From: Vampirovibrio sp.
Lineage (GTDB): Bacteria; Cyanobacteriota; Vampirovibrionia; Vampirovibrionales; JAJTHC01
Direction: 5' to 3'
Assembly (NCBI GenBank): GCA_024998755.1
Contig: JACEUU010000001.1
Span: forward strand, 124,001-188,000
Length of the DNA stretch: 64,000 nt
Part shown: piece by piece, positions 16,439 to 27,645 of the stretch
Layout of the letters: every line of letters starts with the position of its first letter
Position numbering within the stretch: position 1 is the stretch's first letter
Program-made: the position numbers and the translations under genes
The notes under the pieces: model-generated
The model's database searches: none
What the model saw: the letters and a program-made list of their open reading frames with translations, nothing else
Told to the model about the DNA's origin: nothing

Positions 16439-16492
16439 TTAAGTAAAGATGATTTCCCTGTAGTTACAGAAGCTTTAACTTTAAACTACTGA
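16436..16492 (+). pseudogene. Possible 3' end of another truncated gene
   Basis: From the breakpoint with punA, the plus strand reads [18 protein letters not shown] and then TGA (16490-16492), followed 3 bases later by a strong terminator. The codon use and acidic/hydrophobic alternation look like a real protein C-terminus whose 5' part has been lost. Too short to identify. Confidence 0.35.
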
Positions 16493-16494
16493 TA

Positions 16495-16534
16495 AAGAAC
16501 CCTGCTCTCAACTCTGAGAACAGGGTTCTTTTTG
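16495..16534. terminator. Rho-independent terminator
   Basis: Stem AAGAACCCTG-C-TCTCA (16495-16510) pairs with TGAGA-A-CAGGGTTCTT (16515-16530), with one mismatch, loop ACTC and a T-run after it. It follows the truncated gene end at 16492, supporting that fragment as a former transcription unit. Confidence 0.8.
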
Positions 16535-16536
16535 TT

Positions 16537-16703
16537 TATAGCTGTTCCAAGTATTAATGAGACTAAAATTGTAGGGGCCTGATTTACTAGCCCTAGCGGT
16601 CTATGCGTTGCATCAGTCCGTCCAAAAATCCCCAAACGGATGCGATAAATCGCACCCTTACAGAGAAGGGATGAGTAGCTCATGAGTTTTTGGAACAGCT
16701 ATA
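16537..16703 (+). mobile_element. MITE family B, copy 1
   Basis: Terminal inverted repeats TATAGCTGTTCCAA (16537-16550) and TTGGAACAGCTATA (16690-16703), with TA at both edges as possible target duplication. The core carries TGTAGGGGCCTGATTTACTA, then AGCCCTAGCGGTCTATGCG, and GGATGCGATAAATCGCACCC, shared with the copy at 37912. No coding capacity. Confidence 0.8.
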
Positions 16704-16911
16704 TGCCCTTCATTATTACTGGTTGGTACATATTAAAGGGGGTTGCTAGAATATATATTGAACCATTAGAACAGTGGAAATCAGTATAATATTTTGGTAA
16801 CTGCCTATTTCCCATCCGTGTTTTTTTTGATAAACTAAAGTTAATTGACCTGTTCTTTCCTCTCTTTCTCTCTGTGTTTTCGTTTTATGCCTAAAGGATT
16901 TTTTATAATTA

Positions 16912-17364
16912 ATGACCCCTTCTATCAACCCCGCTGCTACCAATACTACTGATTTAGATAAATACATTTATAGCGTCAAAGCAGAAGACGCCTACTATCC
17001 ACCCGTGGAAGCATGGGCCAATTTAAATCCGCACCGTAATTTTAAAATTACCATTAAAGTGCCTGAATTCACCTCCGTCTGCCCCATGACAGGCTTGCCA
17101 GATTTTGGCACAATCACGATTGAATACATCCCAGACCAGTTATGTGTGGAGTTAAAAGCCTTTAAATTCTATATGCTAGCCTACAGAAATGTGGGGATGT
17201 TCTACGAAAACATTACCAATAAAGTGTTAGATGATGTGGTTAAAGCCATCAATCCACGGTGGATTAGGGTGCATAGCGATTTCAGCTCTCGTGGGGGTAT
17301 TAGCACGGAAGCCGATGTAATTTGGCAACAACCTGACTTCGTCTACAACCTTGGCGATTGCTAA
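16912..17364 (+). CDS. queF: NADPH-dependent preQ0 reductase
   Basis: It reduces 7-cyano-7-deazaguanine to preQ1 in queuosine biosynthesis. At 150 residues it is the short, unimodular type. The nucleophile Cys57 in FTSVCPMTGLPDFG and catalytic Asp64 are present, followed by the LKAFKFYMLAYRN block and the terminal TEADVIW. No other queuosine gene (queC, queD, queE) is in the window. TATAAT-like sequence directly precedes the ATG (about 16903-16908), with AAAGGA a few bases further up; I did not see a preQ1 riboswitch in the 200 bases upstream. Confidence 0.95.
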   Translation: MTPSINPAATNTTDLDKYIYSVKAEDAYYPPVEAWANLNPHRNFKITIKVPEFTSVCPMTGLPDFGTITIEYIPDQLCVELKAFKFYMLAYRNVGMFYENITNKVLDDVVKAINPRWIRVHSDFSSRGGISTEADVIWQQPDFVYNLGDC

Positions 17365-17373
17365 TGATGCCAC

Positions 17374-17518
17374 TAGACCTCTTGCATGGCTTGATAGGTG
17401 GGTGTAGATTTGAGGAATGCGGAACGGACTGAGGGCGTTTACACTTCAGTAAATAACTAAAGGAGTACCGTAAATGACAAAAAAGATGCCCCTGATATCG
17501 AGTCATGCAAGAGGTCTA
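17374..17518 (+). mobile_element. MITE family C, copy 1, supplying RBS and start codon to yggS
   Basis: A 145-bp element bounded by inverted repeats TAGACCTCTTGCATGGCTTG and CGAGTCATGCAAGAGGTCTA. It carries AGGAG (17461-17465) at 8 bases from ATG 17474, and its end encodes the residues MTKKMPLISSHARGL, which run in frame into the YggS-like protein. The copy at 49333-49477 has the same length and does the same for a sulfurtransferase gene. Confidence 0.85.
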
Positions 17519-18223
17519 TTAGATGAGGCTCTGATTCAGCAGTGGCATCAAACCATTGCAGATAGATTGACGGATTCAGCAGTGGGGTTAGATTACCCCA
17601 ATAGCCCCAAATGGGAAGGGGTTACCCTAGTAGCAGTTACCAAATACGCCAGTGCGGAACAAATGCTAGGGGCTTTTCGGGCTGGGTTAAAAAATTTCGG
17701 CGAAAGCAGGCCCGTAGAAGCCCTAGAAAAACGATCTCAATTACCTATAGAAATAGAACAAACCATTATTTGGCATTTTATTGGTAATTTGCAACGTAAT
17801 AAGGTCAATAAGGTGGTTGGGTATTACACCCTCATCCATTCAGTGGATACTTTTGAACTTTTAGAAGCAATTGCTCAACGAGCGACGGGTTTAAATATCA
17901 TTCAAGCGGTATTGTTGCAAGTAAATATTTCAGGCGAAACTAGCAAGAATGGTTTTGAACCCCATGAAGCAGAGAACGTTTTAAGAAAAGCGGAAACACT
18001 TCATTCTGTAAGGGTTTGTGGGTTTATGACCATGGCACCCAAGGAAGCAACAGAACAACAGCAAGCGGAAATTTTTAGTAACTTTCAACAATTGAAATCG
18101 CACTTAGAAAACAAGCTGGGGAAAAAATTTAATAGTTCATCTATGGGGATGAGCCAAGACTATAGCCAAGCATTGATACAGGGTGCTACAATAGTCCGTA
18201 TAGGTAATAAGTTGTTTACATAA
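17474..18223 (+). CDS. yggS: YggS/PLPBP-family pyridoxal phosphate homeostasis protein
   Basis: A PLP-binding TIM-barrel protein with no racemase activity, involved in vitamin B6 and amino-acid balance. The PLP lysine is Lys57 in LVAVTKYASAEQML. NFGESRPVEALEKR, WHFIGNLQRNKVNKV, LLQVNISGETSKNGF and the C-terminal SSMGMSQDYSQALIQGATIVRIG are the family blocks. Usual length is about 230; here the first 15 residues (MTKKMPLISSHARGL) are encoded by a MITE end that also supplies the ribosome site, so the native start appears to have been replaced. It precedes sepF, as ylmE precedes ylmF in many Gram-positives and cyanobacteria. Confidence 0.92.
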   Translation: MTKKMPLISSHARGLLDEALIQQWHQTIADRLTDSAVGLDYPNSPKWEGVTLVAVTKYASAEQMLGAFRAGLKNFGESRPVEALEKRSQLPIEIEQTIIWHFIGNLQRNKVNKVVGYYTLIHSVDTFELLEAIAQRATGLNIIQAVLLQVNISGETSKNGFEPHEAENVLRKAETLHSVRVCGFMTMAPKEATEQQQAEIFSNFQQLKSHLENKLGKKFNSSSMGMSQDYSQALIQGATIVRIGNKLFT

Positions 18224-18410
18224 CTTTACCCTTCTTGTATTATAATAATAATTCCTTAATCTTTCTTCTAACTGCTATTGTAGAAAGAGTCAAGAAAAAG
18301 GGGTAATTATTTTCCTAGTATAGGGACGGTTTCTTTGGAAGCAACCCCAAAAGCCCACATATTGTTTTTTGTTTACACCTGTTTGACGTAACTGGAGGTT
18401 TAGCAGACCC

Positions 18411-18917
18411 ATGATGAGCATCGTTTCAAAATTAAAAAACTGGGTAACTGGTGAGCAGTTTGAAGATGAAGATGAATTGATGGAAGATGAATTGTACACC
18501 CAAGCAACTGGTACACACGGTGGTGGTTCTCATCACGTACAGCACCACGCCGCTACGGAAGCACATCAAGCCCCTGTCAATCAACGGAATTTAAAAGTGT
18601 TAAATCATCCTAATAATGCCTCGTTCGCCCAAGTGGTTGTAATTGAACCTAGCAAATTTGAAGAAGCCTTGGAAATTGTACACCATTTAAAAAGCCGTAA
18701 AGCGGTTATTTTAAACTTGCACTTGTTGGATACCACTCAATCTCAACGTGTGGTAGACTTCTTGGCTGGGGCAACCCACGCTATTGAAGGTCATCAGCAA
18801 CGCATCGGTGATGGTGTGTTTATTTTCACACCGAACAATGTAGCCATTGCAGCAGAACGTCCTGCTTCCTCTCAGCAAGCTGAAGGCTTAACGCTTTCAA
18901 ACGCTTACTGGAACTAA
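18411..18917 (+). CDS. sepF: Cell division protein SepF
   Basis: SepF binds FtsZ, polymerises into rings and anchors the Z-ring to the membrane. The 168-residue protein has an N-terminal amphipathic helix (MSIVSKLKNWVTG), an acidic then His/Gly-rich linker (residues 17-58), and the C-terminal SepF domain from about residue 65: VVVIEPSKFEEALEIVHHLKSRKAVILNLHLLD, AQRVVDFLAG-type helix and IGDGVFIFTPNNV. Two tandem ATGs mark the start, with CTGGAGG about 11 bases upstream. A TATAAT-like box lies near 18240. It probably has its own promoter as well as transcription from yggS. Confidence 0.95.
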   Translation: MMSIVSKLKNWVTGEQFEDEDELMEDELYTQATGTHGGGSHHVQHHAATEAHQAPVNQRNLKVLNHPNNASFAQVVVIEPSKFEEALEIVHHLKSRKAVILNLHLLDTTQSQRVVDFLAGATHAIEGHQQRIGDGVFIFTPNNVAIAAERPASSQQAEGLTLSNAYWN

Positions 18918-18945
18918 GGTTCTGTAACCAATCTGTTTTTAAATT

Positions 18946-18984
18946 AAACGACGCCTCAATAGTACTATTGAGGCGTCGTTTTTT
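18946..18984 (+). terminator. Terminator after sepF
   Basis: A perfect palindrome of 36 bases (AAACGACGCCTCAATAGT and its complement) followed by T residues, 29 bases after the sepF stop. Confidence 0.9.
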
Positions 18985-19093
18985 AACAAGCCTTATCTTG
19001 ACAAACTGTACCCAATGGTTATAATGAGAAAGTAGTGAGTACAATGTTTGCAATGGTTTTAAAGCCACTGACGTGGCGGTAGGGAACAATCCC

Positions 19094-20536
19094 GTGAGTA
19101 ACGACTTTTCAATTCCACCCATTTCAGGCGAAGGGCTACCCCTCAACTCTGCCATGAGAGCTTGGTATAACAGGGCAGGTAATAATGCTAATAATAATCA
19201 GCAACAACCCACCGTATTACCCCCTGCACCCAGTACTGTAACTCCTTCAGAAATGCCGCATGGTTCAGTGCGTGATGTAAGAGTGGTGAATACCATACCC
19301 ACACCCAGAACCCTACCACAATTACCGGAAAGCCTAGCAGTGCCTAAAACGGTTTCGTTTTCAGATTTTGTGTATGTGTATAATAAAATTTTACCGCCCG
19401 ATGGGTCTGTATTAACCTACAAAGATTTAGCCAATTTGGATTTAACTAAATTTCGTTTAACCACCCGAGAAGCTGTAATGCTGGGGGCTATGATGGGTAA
19501 TGAAGAATTGTTTAAACAAGTGGATAGATACGCACCCAGCAAAGTAGCCTTAATACAAGATGGGGCTAGTGGCGTGTTTCGGGGGAATACTTCGGTTCAG
19601 TTAAAATCAGGCGAAATTGTGGCTAGTCAATCCACTTTTACGGGGGCTGGAACAACAGGTAGTGTGGCTCAAAGCAAACTACCTATTACGGAAGCCCCCA
19701 AACAACAACCCTTAGTGGCAGATAATCAAACCAAACCGCAACCGCTTATTGCCCAAGTGCAAAACAGAACGATTTCATCTTTTGTGCCTGCGGTTGGGTT
19801 TCAAAATCAACCATTAGGGAATCGGTCGGTTGATAATGCTAGCCTGTTTGTGGCAGGGGTTAATCCGCCACCAACAGGGAGTTTTGCCACGCCAAGCATA
19901 GCTTCAACCGCTACCACTGTGCCAGTGAATTTACAACGATGGTTACCGTATTTACCCGTGTTAATAACTAGAACCAATACTCAAGAAGCCTTCCGGTTAT
20001 TGTTGGTAGCTCAATTGTACGGGCACTTACCCCTAGAAACGCCAGAAGTGAGAGGTGAAACAAGAGACGAAGCCTTACAACGCTTAGCCAAGGTGAAGGA
20101 TGACCAAGAAATGGTGGCTGAAGCCCAAGCCAAACGGAATCCGATGGAAAGTAAAATTAACCCACTAGAAGCCTTGTTGCCTGTATGGCTTTTGAATGCC
20201 GTTAATAATATTGGTATGGTAGATAAAAAAGGAGCCGTTCACCTGAAATCTGGCGTGCTGAAAAATTTATATGTTCGGGCAAGAAATCAGTATGAGCATG
20301 AAGAAATTACCTTCCAAGAACTGTTAAGCATTAAGCCCGCTAACAGGGAAGAAGAACGGCATTTGCGGTTTTTAAAAGAAGCCGAAGTGTTTCATTTACT
20401 AGCCCACATGGAACGGGGTGGCGATAATGAAACCATTAACCTGCAAGATTTAGAAGTAGCCGTTAGTAGGCAGGTGCTACATACCCATTTTGGGTATGAT
20501 GATGATGAGACCATTATCATAGACAAAGAAGATTAG
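19094..20536 (+). CDS. Lineage-specific hypothetical protein (about 480 aa)
   Basis: I place the start at GTG 19094 because AGGGAA lies about 8 bases upstream; another in-frame GTG is at 19073. The protein has an Asn/Gln/Pro-rich N-terminal region with low complexity, a structured segment around DFVYVYNKILPPDGSVLTYKDLANLDLTKFRLTTREAVML, a second disordered Pro/Gln/Thr stretch, and a helical C-terminal third (MESKINPLEALLPVWLLNAV onward) with EF-hand-sized acidic segments such as GGDNETINLQDLE and a DDDETIIIDKED tail. It has no signal peptide or membrane helix and no family I recognise. Bounded by the sepF terminator and the convergent tmRNA. Confidence 0.75.
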   Translation: MSNDFSIPPISGEGLPLNSAMRAWYNRAGNNANNNQQQPTVLPPAPSTVTPSEMPHGSVRDVRVVNTIPTPRTLPQLPESLAVPKTVSFSDFVYVYNKILPPDGSVLTYKDLANLDLTKFRLTTREAVMLGAMMGNEELFKQVDRYAPSKVALIQDGASGVFRGNTSVQLKSGEIVASQSTFTGAGTTGSVAQSKLPITEAPKQQPLVADNQTKPQPLIAQVQNRTISSFVPAVGFQNQPLGNRSVDNASLFVAGVNPPPTGSFATPSIASTATTVPVNLQRWLPYLPVLITRTNTQEAFRLLLVAQLYGHLPLETPEVRGETRDEALQRLAKVKDDQEMVAEAQAKRNPMESKINPLEALLPVWLLNAVNNIGMVDKKGAVHLKSGVLKNLYVRARNQYEHEEITFQELLSIKPANREEERHLRFLKEAEVFHLLAHMERGGDNETINLQDLEVAVSRQVLHTHFGYDDDETIIIDKED

Positions 20537-20652
20537 GTCTAGTAAAGTTTTTAGCCAACAAAGCCAAGGGTTTCTGTTGAGCAAGCCACGGTTTCTTAAA
20601 TCCCTAGGTAACCCTAGAAAGTAGGCACACTCCACAAAATATAAAAATAATA

Positions 20653-21114
20653 TGGTGGAGCTGGAGGGAATCGAACCCTCGTCCAAAACGTCCTCTTTCA
20701 AACCTCTACGTGTGTAGATACCCGAAAGTCTTGATGGCGGGAAAATCGGTATCCCATTACCTGCCACCACAGCGGGTTGTTAACCGATTCTCTGCACATC
20801 GGTATTGACAAATACAAACAAAACCCCAGCCAATAAGTGTGATGGGTTTGTAGGGCATGCGTGGGTAGCCCCATCCCCTCGGCATACTAAAGGGGTGAGG
20901 TGCTATTTCTTAGAGAAAAAGCTACTTAGAGTTTTATAGTCTAAGCAACTTTCAAAGCACGAGCAGCACGGGCTGCACGAGCATCAGCTAAAGAAACAAC
21001 ATTGTCGAATTGAGTTTCGGCATCTATATGTTTGCTTAAGTATTAACGAGGATCAAGCTCCCCGACACGCCATTTGAGCAAGGCAAATCATCCTGTCGAA
21101 TCCAAAACAGCCCC
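20653..21114 (-). ncRNA. ssrA: Transfer-messenger RNA
   Basis: The 5' end GGGGCTGTTTTGGATTCGACAGG pattern and the 3' end with GGGTTCGATTCCCTCC T-arm, acceptor CAGCTCC and encoded ACCA are typical tmRNA; 5' GGGGCUG pairs with 3' CAGCUCC. After the usual UAG-NN spacing, the resume codon GCC opens a reading frame of 26 codons beginning AETQFDNVVSLADA and ending ALKVA, stop TAG. The tag is long and Ala/Arg-rich in the middle (ARAARAARA). The RNA of about 462 bases rescues stalled ribosomes and tags products for proteolysis. Pseudoknots were not folded in detail. Confidence 0.95.
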
Positions 21115-21547
21115 AAATGCTAACAAAATGTTAGTACTGGGTGAAGGTGAACACTGTTAAGGCGGGTTAAAAGAAACAAGTACTGTTTCAACAGATGATG
21201 TAACGCCTGACTTTGCTGGCTAAAAACTTTTCTTTTTTCTATGCAATTTTCAAAGAACGCTTCGTTCGGTATCTAACTTTAACCGATTTGCCCGTAGATT
21301 ACAAGCCCCGTTTATATAAACTTAATGGGTTATCAAGCATCGTCATGTTGAGCGAATGCGAAACATCTCCTGTGCTTGTCTTTGGGGATTCCTCATCTTC
21401 GTTCACAATGACAAGGTTCTGTAAGGTCATAATCTGAAGACTTTTTACCCAAAATACACCGTTAGATGGAGGACGTTCGCGGGAAAACCAGTCAACCTTA
21501 AAAAGTAACCCATTTGGTCTGATAAAGAGAGAGATTGAGTAACCCCC
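21115..21547. other. Gene-free stretch with a degenerate palindromic repeat
   Basis: This stretch separates the tmRNA promoter side from flgB. At 21339-21415 there is a palindromic-type repeat (CGTCATGTTGAGCGAATGCG, and GTTCACAATGACAAGG at its other end, arms imperfectly complementary) like the GTCATTCTGAGCGAAGCG repeats widespread in bacteria. The rest is AT-rich; an open frame at 21213-21437 overlaps the repeat and is not convincing. Confidence 0.5.
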
Positions 21548-22027
21548 ATGATGGATTTTATCAATTCCGTAACCAATGACGTGTTAGCTGTTGCTATGGA
21601 TGGGCATTTGGCAAGGCAAAAAACCATTGCTTCTAACATTGCCAATGCTAGTACACCCAACTACAAACACAGAGATGTTGACTTCCAAGCGGCTCTTAAA
21701 AAAAGTTTGGCGGGTGTTAGAAGTGGGAAAAACCAAGGTGTACCACAAGCTAGTAACGATGAAGCCATTGATATGCAGGGTGTTTTACCTTCGCATTTTG
21801 GGGTATTACTTGAAGCCGGTTCAGGTACAGCCAACGCTATTAAAAAAACACCCATTCAGGTAACCGCTAACGATGATTTTATTTATAGAAACGATGGCAA
21901 CGGTGTGGATTTAGAACGAGAGATGGTACAACTTGCCAAAAATGCAAGCCGGTTCAAAAGCCTTACCAAGCTTCAAGCCAAGCTCAACAATCAGCTTCGG
22001 GGGGTTCTTAACAACACCCAAGGCTAA
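21548..22027 (+). CDS. flgB: Flagellar basal-body rod protein FlgB
   Basis: A proximal rod subunit of the flagellar motor. The 159-residue protein begins with the rod-protein motif: a heptad helix (VTNDVLAVAMDGHLARQKTIASNIANASTPNYKHRDVDF in sum), with the class signature ASNIANASTPNYK. The C-terminal helix includes VDLEREMVQLAKNASRFKSLTKL. Length and order (flgB before flgC) are typical. Two ATGs open the gene. It shows that the organism has or had flagella. 159 bases separate it from flgC, more than usual, and that gap contains an inverted-repeat insertion candidate. Confidence 0.95.
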   Translation: MMDFINSVTNDVLAVAMDGHLARQKTIASNIANASTPNYKHRDVDFQAALKKSLAGVRSGKNQGVPQASNDEAIDMQGVLPSHFGVLLEAGSGTANAIKKTPIQVTANDDFIYRNDGNGVDLEREMVQLAKNASRFKSLTKLQAKLNNQLRGVLNNTQG

Positions 22028-22036
22028 AATAGAACT

Positions 22037-22162
22037 TATGAGGATTCTAACAGGCGTGCTAACTTCGTTACTGCGGTACTCAAATCCTCATGTACCATAG
22101 TGTACACTCCGGTTTTCCGTTCCTCCTGCCTCGTTTTCACATCCTGTTAAAAACCTCATAGG
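22037..22162. repeat. Possible small inverted-repeat element between flgB and flgC
   Basis: TATGAGGATTCTAACAGG at the left and CCTGTTAAAAACCTCATA at the right are imperfect inverted repeats enclosing about 90 bases with a CGTTACTGCGGTACTCAAATC segment. flgB and flgC are usually adjacent, so an inserted element would explain the wide gap. No second copy is seen in this window. Confidence 0.4.
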
Positions 22163-22186
22163 CACTATTTATAGGAAATTAATAAA

Positions 22187-22723
22187 ATGATGATGATGGA
22201 TATTTATGATGTAACGGCTTCTGCCATGACTGCTCAACGCTTGCGGATGGATACCATTGCTTCCAACTTAGCAAACGTCAATTCTACCCGAGACGCCCAA
22301 GGGAAGTTAGCCCCCTATAAACGCAGGAATGTGGTATTTGCTCCTATTCTGCAAAATTCGGTTGATGAAAAAGCCGGACTCAATGGTGGGCCGAACACCA
22401 AAAATCAAGCTTTACAAAGTTTGGGTACCAATGCCCAAGGGCTGCCTGTTTATCGGTCTGGTATTAGCATTTCAGAAAATGCGTCAACGCAAACGGGTAT
22501 TGGCGTGGAAGTGCTTCAAATTTCAGAAGACAGGCAGAACCCAACCCGTATGGTATACGACCCCACCCACCCAGATGCGAATGATAAGGGTTTTGTGGAA
22601 TTCCCTAACATCAACACGGTAACGGAAATGGTGGATATGATTTCCGCTAGCAGAGCTTATGAAGCCAGCGTTACGGCATTTCAAACCACCAAAAGCATGA
22701 ACGAAGCCACGTTAGATATGTAA
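22187..22723 (+). CDS. flgC: Flagellar basal-body rod protein FlgC
   Basis: A proximal rod subunit. After four tandem ATGs (MMMMDIYDVTASAMTAQRLRM in parts), the flagellar rod signature IASNLANVNSTRDAQGKLAPYKRRNVVF appears, and the C-terminal block VEFPNINTVTEMVDMISASRAYEASVTAFQTTKSMNEATLDM is a textbook FlgC end. An extended central domain of about 60 residues (ENASTQTGIGVEVLQI) is typical. It is convergent with gyrB with one base between stops. No fliE follows. Confidence 0.96.
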   Translation: MMMMDIYDVTASAMTAQRLRMDTIASNLANVNSTRDAQGKLAPYKRRNVVFAPILQNSVDEKAGLNGGPNTKNQALQSLGTNAQGLPVYRSGISISENASTQTGIGVEVLQISEDRQNPTRMVYDPTHPDANDKGFVEFPNINTVTEMVDMISASRAYEASVTAFQTTKSMNEATLDM

Positions 22724-22724
22724 G

Positions 22725-25793
<3,069 letters not shown>

Positions 25794-26420
25794 TTACAAC
25801 GGTTTCGCTGGTACACCGCAAACGGTTAGCCCGTTGGCAACATCGGCAACAACAGCAGAACCTGCCCCTACGGTTACGTTAGCCCCAATGGTTACGGCTG
25901 GTTTGGCACAAGCCCCAACCCCCATCAAAGTTTGGCTACCAACCGTTACCCTACCACCCAACACAGACCGTGGGGCTAAATGAACCGCTTCGCCTAGTTG
26001 GCAGTGGTGTTCCACAATCGCCCCTGTATTGAGCAACGCCAACCGACCCACTTCTGCCTTCGGATGCACTACCACAAAGGGCAAAATCATCCCGCCCGCA
26101 CCAATCACCGCTTGCGGAGAAATAACGGCGGTTTTACTAATAATCGAGGCTAACGTTCCGCCCAGTTTTTCAATGTCGTTACCCACTTTTAGGCGGGTTG
26201 CATTATTGCCAATTGCTACCACAAATTGGGCGTGTGGGTATTTGGCTATCATTTTAGCAACATCAGAATCACTGCCTAAAACAGGGGTTTGCGTCCACGT
26301 TTTGGCAGATTCACACGGGGAAAGTACGCCCAGTACTTCGCCGAAGCCTTCACGCTGAATGAAGTCTAGCATCACCAAGGCGTGGTCGCCCGTTCCCATT
26401 AAAATCAGTGGCGTGGTCAT
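25794..26420 (-). CDS. NeuD/PglD-like sugar O- or N-acyltransferase
   Basis: A 208-residue left-handed beta-helix acyltransferase. The N-terminal half is a small Rossmann-like domain (LILMGTGDHALVMLDFI, then VVAIGNNATRLKV), and the C-terminal half is hexapeptide repeats (AVIGAGGMILPFVVVHPKAEVGRLALLNTGAIVEHHC and onward to AGSAVVADVANG). The catalytic His sits in the EHHCQLGEAVHLAP region. This two-domain form is typical of NeuD and PglD, which acetylate sialic- or bacillosamine-type sugars. ATG 26420 is used; the frame extends to 26477 inside msrA. It lies 8 bases after msrA. With the NeuC-like enzyme at 4183, it hints at nonulosonate or related surface sugar synthesis. Confidence 0.82.
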   Translation of the reverse strand: MTTPLILMGTGDHALVMLDFIQREGFGEVLGVLSPCESAKTWTQTPVLGSDSDVAKMIAKYPHAQFVVAIGNNATRLKVGNDIEKLGGTLASIISKTAVISPQAVIGAGGMILPFVVVHPKAEVGRLALLNTGAIVEHHCQLGEAVHLAPRSVLGGRVTVGSQTLMGVGACAKPAVTIGANVTVGAGSAVVADVANGLTVCGVPAKPL

Positions 26421-26428
26421 CGGAAAAG

Positions 26429-26941
26429 TTATCCTGTAAAACTGGCTAAAATAGCGTCTAGGTTGAATAAATGGCAATTAGGATGATAGGGGTTTTTGGC
26501 AAAATACTGTTGATGATAGTCTTCCGCTTCCCAGTAGGTGGGGGCGGGTTCAATCGTGGTAACAATGGGCTTGGGTGTTTTATCTTGAGCTATCTTCAGG
26601 CTGTTTTGGGCGATTGCTAGTTGTTCCGCTGTCGTAGTGAAAATGCAACTGCGATATTGTGTACCAACATCAGGCCCTTGACGGTTGAGTTGCGTCGCAT
26701 CATGGATGTTGAAAAACACGTGGAGGATGAGGGCGAGTTTAGTTCGAGTGGGGTCGTAGGTTACGGCAACCACTTCGGCGTGCATGGTATCGCCGTAGCA
26801 GATGGTTTTGTAGGTGGGGTTTTGGGTTGTTCCGCCCATGTATCCGACGCTGGTTTTGAGTACACCTGCCACTTTTCCGAGTGCTGTTTCAACGCCCCAG
26901 AAGCAGCCTGCCCCTAGGTAAATAGTTTCTTCGGTCATCAT
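26429..26941 (-). CDS. msrA: Peptide methionine sulfoxide reductase A
   Basis: It reduces the S-epimer of methionine sulfoxide in proteins. The catalytic Cys13 is in LGAGCFWGVE; the YMGGTTQNPTY block, DPTRTKL, GPDVGTQYRSCIF and the terminal YWEAEDYHQQYF are all present. At 170 residues it is the normal single-domain length, with no MsrB fusion. The start ATGATGA overlaps the stop of the RloB-like gene, so it is translationally coupled to an apparent defence pair, an unusual partner for this housekeeping enzyme. Confidence 0.96.
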   Translation of the reverse strand: MMTEETIYLGAGCFWGVETALGKVAGVLKTSVGYMGGTTQNPTYKTICYGDTMHAEVVAVTYDPTRTKLALILHVFFNIHDATQLNRQGPDVGTQYRSCIFTTTAEQLAIAQNSLKIAQDKTPKPIVTTIEPAPTYWEAEDYHQQYFAKNPYHPNCHLFNLDAILASFTG

Positions 26942-27639
26942 AGTGTGATGGTCTCCTGTTGTTGTTCTAAGGTTTCGAGGGCTTCAATCAAGTGGTGAAT
27001 CGTGGTAATGGGGTCGGAATATCTTGAAATAACAGTGCTATTTGTCGCTTTATATTCTTCAAATCGTTCTGTGGCTCTTGAAATGGCTTGATTTAACTGC
27101 TGTTCTTCATAAAGCCAACTAAAGTTTCTACTTCTGTTATGTAAACTTTGTTTGCCTTTTTTAAAAGTGTTAAAACGCGGATACGTTTTTAAAACTTTAA
27201 TAACACTTTGTTGACAAAAGACACCATCCTCTTTTTTCTCTAAAAGGGGGTGTTCAGTATTTAAATGTTCTTCATATAAATGAAACCAATATTCAAAACA
27301 GGCGTTGCTATAGAAAAACACCATTTGGTCGGTATCAATTACTTGTTGTAAGTGTACCTCTGCATTATCATCTCTGTCAAACACGACAAAGACTTTCTTA
27401 AAGCCAAAAAATGAAATCAACTCTTCACCAAATGTTTGTAAACTTTTAATATCGGTTGCATTCGGGAATGTTTTTCTTGGATAGATAGAATGGGTATCTA
27501 AGTCAATAGGTTGTTGTTTTCCCGTCTTGAAATCGACTTTAAATAAGTGAGCAATTTTATGGAACTTTTCCCCCAATAGCTTGCTAAAGTAGTATTCTTC
27601 TGTCTCCCCTTCGCAGAGGATGGCGTAAGTCGCAATCAT
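26938..27639 (-). CDS. rloB: RloB-like protein
   Basis: A 233-residue member of the RloB family, TOPRIM-like proteins found beside RloA ATPases, often in restriction loci. Seen: YAILCEGETEEYYFSKLLGEK at the N-terminus (Glu10 as the acidic motif), KVFVVFDRDDNAEVH in the middle, and YSNACFEYWFHLYEEHL, the counterpart of the family SNPcFElW motif. It follows the ATPase by 6 bases and overlaps msrA by 4. The pair is best read as an ATPase/TOPRIM-type defence or conflict module; direct function is unknown. Confidence 0.85.
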   Translation of the reverse strand: MIATYAILCEGETEEYYFSKLLGEKFHKIAHLFKVDFKTGKQQPIDLDTHSIYPRKTFPNATDIKSLQTFGEELISFFGFKKVFVVFDRDDNAEVHLQQVIDTDQMVFFYSNACFEYWFHLYEEHLNTEHPLLEKKEDGVFCQQSVIKVLKTYPRFNTFKKGKQSLHNRSRNFSWLYEEQQLNQAISRATERFEEYKATNSTVISRYSDPITTIHHLIEALETLEQQQETITL

Positions 27640-27645
27640 GGGTAT

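Noticed and set aside
16704-16911. preQ1 riboswitch before queF
   Set aside because: I looked for the short pseudoknot with its C/A-rich tail and did not see it.
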